The notes: generated from the letters alone by a model not told the origin. A DNA stretch of 64,000 bases from Brasenia schreberi (GCA_036023115.1 JAYKKT010000061.1:18513501-18577500); one strand, 5' to 3'. Positions 1 to 10,392 are shown, counted from the stretch's first letter. Numbers and translations are program-made.

Positions 1-348
1 TGAAAGACTTACTCACACGACATGAAATGAAACCCAAATAGTATAGGTCGGCCCTTACTTGGGTCTTTCAAATAAGAGCGAAAGCTCAATGTGTGTGAGA
101 GTGCTTGAATTAAAAGACAACGCACCCAACTTAAACAAAACCCTTCGAAAATGAAAGTATATGTACACTTATATATTAGGGGCTGATTAGGCCCGTGTGT
201 GTTCAAAATCGTGCACGACTAAGAGAGTGCACGTGTGTGGTTGTGCCAAGCCACGTTATTATAAGCGGGGGGAGACTATGCTCTGTTATTACAACCCCGT
301 ATCAAATTGAATCTCAAGCAAGTGTACAACTAAAGACCGAGTTTAGAC

Positions 349-354
349 ACTTAC
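349..354 (-). promoter_or_regulatory. candidate 5' splice donor in LTR leader
   Basis: The minus strand reads CTACTCGTAAGTGTC, a good GTAAGT donor. The motif and its surroundings recur in the T1 5' LTR (11775-11780), S1 (22378-22383), T2, T3, LTR B and the T4 3' LTR (59099-59104). It lies about 700 bp downstream of the TATA box, so it would be in the transcribed leader. Splicing itself is inferred. Confidence 0.4.
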
Positions 355-1075
355 GAGTAGCTGGTCCGTAGAGGTCTTGCTTGGGCGTGGACTCGGCCTT
401 GGGCTGCAAACGGGAGCTCCGCGAAGGTAGGTGATTAAAAGTGCTGGCCGGCTGCAAGTGGGGCGCGGGATAGGCGCCTCGAAGGTGGCCGGTGGCAAGT
501 AGATGTCGCCTCAAAGTAGGGGGTTTAAAGGGGCTGAATGAGAGGGTTCTTAGGGTCACTAGGGGAGTTGAGAGTTTAGGGAAACTGGACCTAAAAGGTG
601 AGCTGGTGGGAAGGCCGAATAGGACACCTAGGGGAAGGCCGAATGGGAAATGATGGCTAGGTAGTGGCCGGCCGTTTGGGTTATACTAGGTTCGGCTAGG
701 TTAAAGGGGTGGTGGCAAAGGGGCCGAGATGAAGATAGGATGGGTGGCTAGGAGTGGAGAGGTAGTAGAGAAGGGAGCTAGGTAAGGTGCAGGGTACTTA
801 CCGAATGGGGAGAGGTGGCGGATGAAGTGGGAAGCAGGCGGGCAGGTTGGAGAGTGGAGTCGGCTGGGCTGTTGGCTGGTTCGGTTGGGTGGAGGTGGTG
901 GCGTCCTGTTGAGGGATGGTGGTGGTGGATGGAAGAGGGAAGGTGGCGGTGCAGGTGGAGCTGATGGAGCAGGTGGAGCAGTTGGGGCGTGGAGCAGGCG
1001 GACAGGTTGGAGAGTGGAGTCGGCTGGGCTGAGGTGAGGGCTCCCACTTAGAAAACCCGCCCCCAAGGAGGGGTG

Positions 1076-1085
1076 TTTAAATAGG
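1076..1085 (-). promoter_or_regulatory. TATA box of T1 3' LTR
   Basis: The minus strand reads CCTATTTAAA, followed by a C-run and a pyrimidine-rich stretch. The same box is at 12502-12511 in the 5' LTR and in the other family-I LTRs. Transcription should start about 30 bp downstream. Confidence 0.65.
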
Positions 1086-1119
1086 GGATGGGTAGGTCGG
1101 TTAGGGCTGGGCTGAGGGT

Positions 1120-1490
1120 AGTGGTTAGGGGGTTTAGGTAGGGTGGTATGTAGATAAGGTGGGCTGGAAAGGGTTGGGCCAGATATTTTAAAACTAGGGG
1201 TTTGGGTAAATCGTGGGCTAAGGGTGGTTTAGGGGTTTAGGGCTAGGTTAGGTGGTTGGGTTTTAGGGTGAGGTTTAGTGAGCTAGGTTAGGTGATTAGG
1301 CTAGGTTTAGGCTAGGATTAGGGAAATTAATCTAGGTTTAGGGAAGGATTAGGGAAGTGGGTTAGGTGATTAGGTTGGGATTAGGACGGGATTAGGGAAG
1401 TGGGTTAGGTGATTAGGTTCAGATTAGGGGTGGATTAGGGGTTTAGGCTAGGTTTAGGCATTTTGGGCTAGGTTTAGGTGAGGGAGCTCC
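1120..1490. repeat. telomere-like degenerate TTAGG/TTTAGGG tract
   Basis: The plus strand is a dense, irregular run of TTTAGGG, TTAGGT and GATTAGG words. It recurs at about 12550-12915, 28590-28950, 34920-35285 and 45040-45410, and inverted in S1 at 21235-21600. It is part of the LTR (U3), not a telomere. Confidence 0.8.
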
Positions 1491-1734
1491 CTTAGCATGA
1501 CCCATAGACCTTGATCACCCCATGTTGGTGCAGCCCTAGGTTAGGTTTTAGCTAATTACAAGCTTAAACCCACTCAATTAGGCTAACCCACATGATTAAA
1601 CCCAAACTTGACACACAAGTCAAGCTTAATACAACACTCTTGATATTTTTCACCCCCACTCTCTCTCATGCCCAATGTCCCACGTGAATTTCAAGTGGGC
1701 CCCACCTCCATTTATGAGAAGGTGATGTGGGCCA

Positions 1735-1835
1735 TGGATATGGATATTGGATTGGATCTCTGGATCCAAATCCAAATCCAAGTCCACATATGGGTTTGGA
1801 TTGGAATCTGGATATATATGGTCCAGATCCAATCC
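1735..1835. repeat. GGATAT/GGATTT-rich inverted tract in U3
   Basis: Short words GGATAT, GGATTT and their complement ATCCAAATCC alternate and can fold back. A similar tract with the word CCAAACACTATTTGGAT lies in the other LTR families (41960-42240, 49140-49425, 58080-58330). Confidence 0.7.
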
Positions 1836-2318
1836 AAACTGAACTCTGACTCCTTCGAGCTGGGTTCGAAACGGACGATTTGTGCGGGGCCTGACAGCAT
1901 CAGTACTCCGTCTGCGTTGGGTCTTCGCCAACATAGTCGTCCGCCTCCGTTTCTGCCTTCCGGAGATGACTTCAAATGTTATTTTGATAAGAACAGGGTC
2001 TTGGACGTTCGAGATCCTGGGATGTGAATCAGATACAAGAGTTGCTGCGCGGGGCTCGACATGTGCTCCGGTTCCGGGCTCTTCTTGGCTCTCCTGGTCC
2101 TGTCTTGATCGGGCCAAGCCACTTCGGGGTTTCAAAACATGTTTTAAAAGGGTTTTTTTAAAAGCCATATCGTATGTTTTTGAAAGATATAGTTTAAAAC
2201 ATATGTACAGGGTTGTCTGGAAGGCTCCTGGGTTTCCAAACTCAAAATGGCCCTTTGGGGCTGCTTTTACAAAACCAGGTTTGTTTTAAGGAATTCGTGG
2301 GATTTCGGGGTGTTTATA

Positions 2319-2331
2319 GATGCCCCTCTTT
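2319..2331 (-). promoter_or_regulatory. T1 polypurine tract
   Basis: The minus strand reads AAAGAGGGGCATC and directly abuts the 3' LTR. This is where plus-strand DNA synthesis would be primed. The same sequence abuts the T4 3' LTR (57540-57552); T2 has AAAGAGGAGCATC (15217-15229). Confidence 0.85.
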
Positions 2332-2365
2332 GGCCTTGTCCAAATAGATTTGGATAAGGGCAAAG
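2328..2365 (-). other. hairpin overlapping the polypurine tract
   Basis: Two 18-nt arms, 2328-2345 and 2348-2365, pair with two mismatches. The copy at 15226-15263 in T2 is the same. T4 has the same structure at 57506-57543 with one arm position changed on both sides (C-G here, A-T there). Confidence 0.7.
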
Positions 2366-3489
2366 ATGACAAACACCCCTTTTAATGTCTCCCTAGATCT
2401 ACCCACGAAGAATATGGGATCGTCCCATTTTAGCCAAAATCTCAATTTACAAACTCTGGTAGGAGGAGATATCACGCCAAAGGGCTTACTTATGGAATCT
2501 GGTCCTAAATGGGATCATGTTTATGCAAGTACCATGTGTGGAATGTAGATGACATGGGTGTGGTGCCAAGAGTGGCGACCTCCCAGAGACCAGATGTGGT
2601 CGAACTCTAGAGACTTACAAGGCCTATTGCTCAAGTGAGCAAATCCTATGTTGTTCGATGTTCGGTTTTCAAAACTTATTTACAAAAGCTATTTACAAAA
2701 GGGACAACTGTCTTGAGCCTCGATCCTAAGGATCTCGAGCTCTTCGTGCTTGCCCTTGTTTGAGTCTTAACACTCGCTTATCTAGCAGAGGTTTTATAAG
2801 AAAACAAGCTTCATTTCAAATTCCTACGCTTTACTCGAAACGTCGAGTTCTCAAACAAGACGAAATTCAAGTAAGTAAATCCTATTTTTACTTTAGGATT
2901 CCTCGAAATGAACCATGCTTTAGCTTGGGATAAGCCAGGGATGGGAAAGAGATACCACGGTCCCTTCTGAAGTGTCCCGTGGTTTAAGGCATAGAAGGCG
3001 GAAAACTGCTCTTTTTGAGCTTTTTGGCCTCTTTTTCCTTTTTTTCATAGAGGGTCTTCCTTTGGGAGTATTTTTTCTTTAATCCCTCATTTTCATAAGA
3101 GAATCGACTTTTCTTTTTGAAGTCTAGTTTCTTTCTTTTGGAAAGAGATTTTAAAATGGGAAATTCCCTTTTGATTTGGGCCTTTGTTTTCCTTTTGGAA
3201 ATAGAAGAGAAGAGGGGAGGACTTATCCCAAGCCTACACTCGATCCATTCCAGATCAGCCTATTTAGAAATAGCATGTACTACTTGCAAGTATCTTGCTA
3301 TGTTGAACTAGGCCTTTCTTTGTAAGAAGAAGGATTTTGAAATGCAACCACGATTTTGAAAACTCCACTCTTTCACAAGTGCGAATTCTCTCACTTAGGG
3401 TCACACGAGTTCGCCTTTGCACCTTATTCACATGTCTCAGGGCAGCTATCCCTATAAAATTTTTCGAAAACTGGAATTTAATCCAGATC
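2366..3489 (-). other. T1 3' noncoding region between integrase and polypurine tract
   Basis: About 1.1 kb with no credible gene. It has a T-rich (A-rich in sense) stretch around 3000-3200 and a conserved 30-nt hairpin at 2954-2983. Its polypurine-tract-proximal part resembles 56740-57550 of T4. T2 has the same region at 15217-16383. Confidence 0.8.
2954..2983 (-). other. conserved 3' noncoding hairpin
   Basis: Arms ACCACGG and CCGTGGT enclose a 16-nt loop holding TTCTGAA. In T2 (15854-15883) the arms are ACCATGG and CCATGGT, so both sides changed and pairing is kept. T4 has it at 56839-56868. The arm change involves CpG sites, so deamination on both strands is an alternative to selection. 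Confidence 0.6.
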
Positions 3490-4212
3490 CTACACATGAT
3501 ACTTCTTTAAGTATTGAATATTGATAGGATCTGCTAAATTCCTACCTTCTACATCGATCAACCAATACGAATTGTTCGTAGTGGTTGCTCGTACAACATA
3601 GGGTCCATCCCAGTTGGGGCGCCACTTGCCTAGGGGGTGTGGGCCACGATGGTGGATGGTTTTTAAGACCAGATCTCCCACTTCAAAGTGGCGAGGTCTC
3701 ATGTGTTTGCTATAATGTCGGGCTATCCTTTGCCGGTATGCGCGAGCATGATCCATGGCAAGGAGTCGCCTCTCATCTAGCAAATCTAGTTCGGCCATCC
3801 TAGCATGCTGAAGCGTCTCTAGGGGGAGGTCGAGTGCAATGGATGTATGGAATGAATGCAGTTTGGTATGAATGGGAAGAATGGCGTTTGTGCCATAGAC
3901 CAACTCGAATGGTGTGGCATTCGTGGGAGTCCGGATGGAAGTCCTATAAGCCCATAAGGCTTCATCTAGCTTCTCGTGCCACATCCTACCCTTCTCTAAG
4001 GTTTTCTCAATGATACCAATGAGAGTCTTGTTTGTAGCTTCGGCTTGGCCGTTGCCTTGAGGGTAGTAGGGCGAGGAGAAGTGGTGAGTTATGCCATACG
4101 TGTTGCACAACTTGACCATCCGCTCATTCTTGAATGGGGTACCATTATGACACAAGGTCTCGTGGAACCCCAAATCGAGCCAAGATATTCCTCCGGATGA
4201 AAGCCACCGCAT
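3490..4212 (-). pseudogene. T1 integrase, C-terminal part
   Basis: This fragment holds the end of the integrase core, starting at NGTPF just after the second catalytic Asp, then the third acidic residue in the QAEATNKTL motif, and the C-terminal GPY/F module (VGDLVLK followed by WDGPYVV). The stop follows LKKYHV, as in T2. It is out of frame with the preceding fragment because two bases are missing near 4149 relative to T2 (17041-17050 region). That deletion falls on the Ser-Asp codons and removes the second catalytic Asp of the D-D-E triad. Integrase would insert the cDNA; this copy cannot be functional. Confidence 0.9.
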
Positions 4213-4705
4213 GTTGCCCCATTACATTCGTTAGGGAAATGGCTTCCACCCACTTGGAGAAATACTCCGTGGCTGCTAAAATAAAACGATGCCCATTCGA
4301 GGCCTTTGGAAATATTGGGCCTACTATGTCAAACGCCCACATGGTAAATGGCCAGGGGCTGACCGCGGAATGCAATGTAGATGAAGGGATATGAATGGCG
4401 TGCCCATGCACTTGACACGGATGACACTTCCTAACATGATCGTGACAATCCTTTTTCAGGGTGGACCAAAAATAACCCCCTCTAAGTATTTTCATTGCCA
4501 TCATGTTGGCATTAACATGACCTCCATATTCTCCATCGTGGAACTCGTGCATCACTATCCTAGCCTCCTCTAGGTCGATACACCTAAGCAGAATGCCGGT
4601 AAAACTCTTTTTTGTATAAGACCCCACCCAGAATGGTGTATCGGGTCGAAATCTTACGAATGAATGCCTTATCTTTGGATGTGGCATCCTCGGTGAATCC
4701 CCCAT
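4145..4705 (-). pseudogene. T1 integrase, zinc-binding and core part
   Basis: The fragment carries the HHCC zinc domain (His residues in HEFHDGEYGGH, Cys pair in KCHPC) and the first catalytic Asp in WAFDIVGP. It ends at RDLVS, where the frame breaks. Its start is an overlap with the RT-RNase H frame: T1 has one extra T in a T-run near 4608-4614 that T2 lacks at 17502-17506. The protein would have followed archaeal-type RNase H in one pol polyprotein. Confidence 0.9.
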
Positions 4706-7175
4706 TTTCTAAAAATTGTTTTATGTCATAGAACCAGGGTTTTTCAATAGATTCTGGGTTGTTTTGGCAAATATCCAAGTCATGTGTGGATGGATGGGGC
4801 GCATGCCATATTTCCAAAGATCTGGTCCCTGAAATGGGATCGACCTTCAGGGCTGAGCCCAAAGAGGAGAGGGCATCGGCAATGCCATTGTCCTCTCTTC
4901 CCACGTGTGTGAGCTTACACGACTGGAAGGATTGGACCAATCGAGTGGCCAACTCGTAATATGGAAGTAGTTTCTCATTACGTACTTGCCAAATTTTTAA
5001 AACCTGGTTTATGACAAGGAGCGAATCTCCAAAGACCTCGATGCATGATGCCCCTAGAGTTTTCGAAATCCTTAAGCCTTGTATGAGTGCTTCATACTCA
5101 GCTACGTTGTTGGAACATTCGAAATCTAAGCGGACTGCTATGGGAATCTCGCCCTTTTCAGGGGAGATTAGGATGATCCCGGCACCAGCCCCTCGTTGGT
5201 TTCGTGCCCCGTCGAAGTGCATCTTCCACACTTGGTTTTCGAAAGAATTTGCCAAAATGTGGTTTTGAAAATGGTTTTGCAATATGCCTTCATCAGGTAT
5301 TTCGACAAGAGTGGGATATGCGTCCTCTAAGGGGAATTCAGCCACGTAATTTGCTAGGGCTTGCCCCTTAATGGAGATCTGGTGATGGTATTTTAGGTCA
5401 TACTCCATTAGGAGGAGTTGCCATTTACCCAATCTACCCGTGAGAATGGGTTTTTCGAATAAGTGCTTGATTGGATCAAGCTTGGACACTATCCAGATCT
5501 CATGATCTAGGAAATAGTGTCTGAACTTCTGGCAGGCCCAGACTAGGGCCAAGCACGTCTTCTCCATGGCTTGATAATTTCGTTCATCAGCCAAGAGAGT
5601 TTTTGAAATATAGTAGATGGCATACTCCTTATGGGTGTCATCCTCGTATTGAGCCAACAGGGCTCCTAAAGCATTCATATGCACGGAGATGTATAATAAA
5701 AGCGGTTTTCCTTGTTTTGGAGGATTCAAAACGGGGGGATTAAACAAGTATGCCTTCAGTCTCTCGAAGGACTTTTGGCATTCGTCATCCCATAAGAATT
5801 TCGTACCCTTCCTCAATAGTTTGTTGAAGGGTTCGCATCTAGTTGCCAGATTCGATATGAATCGGCGCACAGATTGTAATCGACCCTGGAGGCTACGGAC
5901 TTGGGTGAGATTGGAGGGTGGAGCCATGTCTATGATGGCTCGACACTTAGAGGGGTCCACTTCTATTCCCCTTTGGCTCACCATAAAGCCTAGAAGCTTC
6001 CCTGATTCTACCCCGAACACACATTTTTGAGGGTTTAGCTTTACTTTGTAAAGCCTAAGCCTTTCGAAAATCTTTTGTAAACATTTGATATGAGTGCATC
6101 GGGTTTTGGATTTCGCCAAGAGATCATCTACATACACTTCTACAAGCTCATGAATTTGATAATGAAAGATCGTGTTCATGGCTCGTTGGTATGTTGCGCC
6201 GGCATTTTTCAAACCAAAGGGCATGACTGTATAGCAGTACGTGCCCCATGGGGTTGTGAAGGCGGTCTTACCCTGATCTCGTGGACTTAGTTTGATTTGA
6301 TTATAGCCTGAATAGCCATCCATAAATGAAAACATTTCATGATTTGCAGTACTATCGACTATCAAATCTATGTTTGGTAAAGGATAATTATCCTTTGGAG
6401 TGGCTTTATTCAGGTTTCTGAAATCGATGCATATTCGAATTTTCCCATTGGTTTTTCGAACTACAACGATATTTGACAACCAATCAGAATACGCAATGGG
6501 TTTTATAAATCCGGCTTTTAGCAGATCTTCTAAACCCTCTTTGACTTGCGTGTGTACATTCGGGTGTATTTTCCTAAGCTTCTGCTTTATTGGTTTTACA
6601 CCTACATCTAAAGGAAGACGATGCTCGACTATGCTGGGATCTATGCCCGGCATGTCTTCATACGTCCATGCAAACACATCTAAATAGGTTTGTAGAAATG
6701 CAATGAATGCTAACTCTTCAGTTTCATGCAAGCATGCACCTATTTTGATGGTTTTGGGATTGGAATCATCCCCTAGGTTCACCTCTACGAAATCTCCTCC
6801 TACTGATTGGGAAGGTCTTTCAAAATCGAGAATTCTATGAAATTCTGGGAGCTCAGAAGTGGGATCTTCCTCAAGGGGATCTACTTCTGGGCTTTGATCA
6901 TTCTCGTGGGCTATAGACCCGAGGGAACTTGATGCGTGATTTTCAAAATAACCTGGTTTTGTACTTGGATTTTCAAGTGACTTCGAAATTTTTGGTCTGG
7001 CTATGCAGACGACGCTTCTTTCAAAATCCTTTTCTTTTGCCAAAGTCTTACCAGGAGCAGCTATGTACAAAATCTTTTTGGTATTTTCCAAATTTTCAAT
7101 TTTTTTGGGTTTTTGTAAAACAAGAACTTTGGGAACTATACACAGCACTCTTTTTTCGAGTTTTTGTTTTTCCAT
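4584..7175 (-). pseudogene. T1 pol: reverse transcriptase, RNase H, archaeal RNase H
   Basis: 863 residues. A Lys-rich N-terminal tail (1-190) precedes RT (about 195-440) with motif-A Asp286 in MDGYSG and the YVDD box at 348-351. The first RNase H (about 488-610) is degenerate: the usual LYxDAS Asp is Ser in LYISVH. A second, archaeal-type RNase H (about 648-775) keeps Asp655, Glu695, Asp717 and Asp767. This double RNase H is a hallmark of plant Tat elements. The last residues after LYKK are out of frame, caused by the inserted T that separates it from integrase. T1 has Tyr where T2 has Asp in IFHDQ (residue 339). Start ATG at 7173-7175 is inside the tail; the conserved ATG at 7261-7263 is followed by a stop in T1. 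Confidence 0.93.
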
Positions 7176-7263
7176 TGTTTTTGGTTTTTCTTGTTTTTCG
7201 ATTTTTTTGATTTTAAGTTTTCAAATGTTTTTGGTATTTTTAGAAAAAGGGATCTTCCGTCAT

Positions 7264-7282
7264 ACCTACAAAGGGAAAACAC
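7264..7282 (-). promoter_or_regulatory. conserved splice-acceptor-like site before pol
   Basis: The minus strand reads TTTTCCCTTTGTAGGTATG, a pyrimidine tract followed by TAG just before the pol ATG. The same site is at about 20160 (T2), 36829 (T3), 54464 (T4) and 63756 (T5), while neighbouring bases vary. Tat-lineage Ogre elements are known to splice an intron between pro and RT; whether this site is used is inferred. Confidence 0.45.
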
Positions 7283-7288
7283 TACGGG

Positions 7289-7831
7289 TTAGACTCGGAA
7301 TAGGAGGTCTAAATCATAGGTTTCTTCTAAGACAGGCTTTGGGGCACCCTTGACCCAGGTGGGTACAGGGGGTGGCTCCGACGGTATTCGGGGAGTATAG
7401 CCGATCCCATATCGGCTTGGGTTGGCCCTAGGAAGGATGGGCTCTAGGAGACCCTGGTTTTGTGCCCCTAGACTTTTGTAGGGCGTGTAGCCCATGTTCA
7501 ATAACATGTTCCACGACCTTTTGTTTTCTGAAAAGATGGGATATAAGTCGTGGTCCTGGAACATGCTATCGTCCATATTAGGCTCGTATGGCCTTTTGTC
7601 CAGGGGTTTTGGAAATAGGGAACGCTTGGGTTTTCCTAAGAGGATTAGAGTCGGGAGGGGGCCTGCTTTGGGCGGCCCCTTCACACATACAACCTTCCTA
7701 GGGTTGTTCAACACGAGCCGAGGTGGCTCAACCATAATTTGCCCCAGGTTAGCCTCATGGGCCTGGGAGCTTGATAAACAAGGGGAGTTTATGATCCCCT
7801 GAAGCTGTGGGTGACTCTCACCTAGGATCAC
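7289..7831 (-). pseudogene. T1 linker and G-patch domain downstream of protease
   Basis: 181 residues in the same frame as protease, separated by one stop at 7838-7840 (CAG in T2, TAG here). Residues about 107-145 fit a G-patch: WNMLLNMGY, then SLGAQNQGLLEPI, ending YGIGY. G-patch domains bind RNA or activate helicases in host proteins and occur at the C-terminus of betaretroviral proteases. Ahead of it is a proline-rich linker and MDDSMF, also conserved in T4 and T5. The frame ends at DLDLLFRV just before the acceptor-like site. The role in this element is inferred; the domain match is by eye. Confidence 0.8.
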
Positions 7832-7837
7832 TACGAC

Positions 7838-8380
7838 CTAGTCCCTAAAAGGGATCTTGACACACCTGTGGAAGGTGGATGGCACAGCGCACAAACTGTG
7901 TATCCAGGGTCTTCCCAGCAACAGGTTATAATGGGGGTGGATGTCCAAGACATGGAACACCCCCGTGTGTTCGATCCCTCCCGTTTCCATTGGGAGTTCG
8001 ATGGATCCTAAAGGCCTAGACGCATTCCCATCGTATCCAGTGATAACGATGGGGCTTGGGTTCACTGAAGTCAAGGTGACTCCGATTTTGTACGCCACGT
8101 GAAGTGGAAGGATGTTGAGCCCTCCTCCACCATCGACTAGGCACCTGTCCAGAGAGTGGTTGTTTAGAACCACCTCGATATGCAGGGCCTGGTTATGGGT
8201 TTCGTAGGGTCTATCTACATCATCTTCCGAAAAGGTGATGGGTGATTTTGCTCCTAATAAAGCCACTTGGGCAGACAAGGATTCCGGACTTATGTTTGAA
8301 TCAACCTTGGCCCTTTCTAGAATTTTCTCTAAGACAAGTCTATGCCTAGGCGAGGTTTTGATAAGCTCTAGGATAGACAT
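7838..8380 (-). pseudogene. T1 aspartic protease
   Basis: 180 residues. The catalytic motif is DGG (Asp83) in CLVDGGGGLNIL rather than the usual DTG/DSG, a known Tat-type variant. The second hallmark is NLLLGRPWIH at about 152-161. It would cleave Gag-Pol. It was fused to gag: T2 reads through, but T1 lacks one base near 8383, shifting the frame. The C-terminal end is a CAG to TAG stop, after which the frame runs on into the G-patch segment. Confidence 0.9.
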
Positions 8381-10158
8381 GTGATAGGAATCTTTGAAAG
8401 GTGGTTTTCGAAATCATAAGGATTTAGGATGACTTTGTCCTTATCTGCTTTTGGCAGACCACTAGGGATACATGCTTTTGAGGGGCCAGCCACACTGACC
8501 ACCTTTTGAGCACCTTGAAGGTGCGGGGGTTGGTAGATCCTCCCGGATCTAGTGACTTCCCCCACGACCAGCCTAGGGTTCGCGCTAAACTTGGCTCTAA
8601 GGATGAGCTGAGGAGAACCTTGGATTTTCAAAACTGGTTTTACCGGGGTTTCCACTTTTGATGGTCCCCGAATGACGACTTGGGCGGGCCTCTTGTATAG
8701 TACAAGGATGGGCGCACAAGCAGGTCGACCAGGTTCTGGTTTTTGCGCTAGTTCCTTGGAAATGGTGAGGGTACATACCTCCTTTCCTTTCCCACTGCCA
8801 CTGGCGTGTTTGGGAAAGGGTTCTTTGAAGATAGCTTGAGGTGGCTCAGGTTCCGCAGTGACCTGGAGCCGGCCTTCTGCTATCAAGTTCTCAATTTTAT
8901 TTAAAAGAGAGAAGCAACGTTTGGTATCATGGCCTTTCAGCCGATGATACTTGCAAAATCGGTTTAAATACCCCCCTTTGGACGTGACTCCTTTGGGGAT
9001 TTCAGGGAGTTCGATCATGCCCTGGGCAAGTAAGAGGTCTAGGACCTCCGACACAGGTTGCCCCAGCGGAGTGTACTCCCGTTTTTCAACCAGTTTTTGA
9101 AAATTACGTTCTCTCTTATTTTCTATTTTTTCAAAATTTTTAGAAGTGCCTGCCATGCCTGGATCCACCCGGACATTGGCGATTTTATGGGGCTTTGCCC
9201 CTTTGTCCGTCGTGGGCAGCCCATATGCGATGGGCTTTTCCAAACGGGTTTTTGGAACAGCACTTCCTTTCCATAAGTGGTCGTATGTCCCTTTTCGTAA
9301 GTTGGTTTCGAAAAGGGAGGCCTTTTTGATCAACTTATGGAGAGTTGAAATCCCATGGAGCGAGAGAAGGGTTTTTAACTCGCTTTTGAAATTATCCAGG
9401 ATGAGCATTACTGCGCATCCTTCGGATATGGGCTCTCGCACTTGGCCCAAAAGAGACCTCCATCTTATAATGAAGGCATGCACATCTTCGTTCATGCCTT
9501 GCTTTGTATCCCTTAAGGTATTCAGGGTTGGCGTGACTTCCACGTTGTGTGCAAATCTTTGCATGAAGCAGTTCGCTAACTCTTCAAAAGCAGCGAACTG
9601 GCTTAAGTCGTAGGAAGCCAGCCATTTGGCAGCTGTGCCTTTAAGGGATAGAGGGAACCAATACACCCATTTCATCGAGTCCTTTTTCTTCTTATGGGCT
9701 CGACGCGAGAAAAGCTGCAAGTGAGACCTAGGGTCTCCCATGCCATCATACCGATGGAAGTTCGGTATTTCATTGTCACTGTCTGTTTCGTAATCCATAG
9801 GAAGGAAATCAGACAGGGCGTAGCTTCTTTTCTCTTTATTCTGCCCTTTCAGCAGCTGCTGTAGGGCTTTACGGTCCTTTTGTGTGAAGGACTCGTGGTA
9901 TTGGTTGCCTTCCATTACGGAGGCCTCTTTTTGCTTGCGAGGTTTTTCAGATTTCTTTTTGGGCCTTTGTTCACCGTTTGATGAACATGAATCGCCTACT
10001 TCAGCCTCTTGGCTGAGAGCATCGATTTTGGCCTCAAACTCCCATCTCAAGTCCTCGATTTCATCTAGTTTTATTTTGTTTTTGAAAATCCTCCTAGAGT
10101 GAGAACTTGATGCGCATGAGCCTTGGCTCGACACTTCACTTGGATTGGATTTTGACAT
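8368..10158 (-). pseudogene. T1 gag
   Basis: About 596 residues from the ATG at 10156-10158 (an upstream TTG lies in frame). Residue numbers below count from that TTG. An N-terminal acidic/basic helix with coiled-coil character (35-55) is followed by a basic spacer, the retrotransposon Gag core (about 125-290; WFPLSLKGTAAKWL, FMQRFAHN) and a knuckle C-x2-H-x4-H-x4-C at 405-418 (CKYHRLKGHDTKRC). The tail before protease has VTRSGRIYQPP. Gag forms the particle and binds genomic RNA. This is the only gag in the window with a single uninterrupted frame, but it shifts out of frame before protease. Confidence 0.93.
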
Positions 10159-10279
10159 GCTTTTCAAGCTTTTTCAAAATTTCCTAAGTACAAGCAAAAG
10201 AAAACAAGTTAAAACGACACCTTTTTACAAAATTTTCGCAAGACTTCTACAAGTAAACTCGATTTTTGAAAAGGCTCAC

Positions 10280-10297
10280 GTCCCACCGGGCGTGCCA
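10280..10297 (-). promoter_or_regulatory. T1 primer-binding site
   Basis: The minus strand reads TGGCACGCCCGGTGGGAC five bases after the LTR. It would pair with a tRNA 3' end GTCCCACCGGGCGTGCCA, whose layout fits a T-arm plus acceptor strand. An arginine isoacceptor is my best guess and should be checked. Confidence 0.85.
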
Positions 10298-10392
10298 ATC
10301 TCTGTAGACGCGCGAAAATCCCCGTGCCTCTTCGCCTCTTTCGGGGCTTGGAGTGGATCTTCTCGTGTGTCTATGGCCTATGTATACAAATA

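Larger units (their letters stand above)
1..2318 (-). repeat. T1 3' LTR (truncated by window edge)
   Basis: Position 1 matches 11427 in the T1 5' LTR and position 2318 matches 13744. The outer boundary base pair is altered: the LTR should begin TGTAAACACC on the minus strand but reads TATAAACACC, so the conserved TG is TA here. It contains a TATA box, a telomere-like G-rich tract (about 1120-1490) and a GGAT-rich tract (about 1735-1835). Confidence 0.95.

Noticed and set aside
701..1066. Pro/Ser/His-rich frames in GC-rich LTR leader
   Set aside because: Low-complexity composition, open in several frames on both strands, with no domain.
1120..1490. Interstitial telomere
   Set aside because: Repeats are irregular and sit at the same place in each LTR copy.
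4134..6687. Plus-strand frames opposite T1 pol
   Set aside because: Antisense shadows of RT-integrase; mirrored in T2.
10280..10297. Partial tRNA gene
   Set aside because: Only the 3' 18 bases match tRNA layout, at the exact primer-site position after the LTR.
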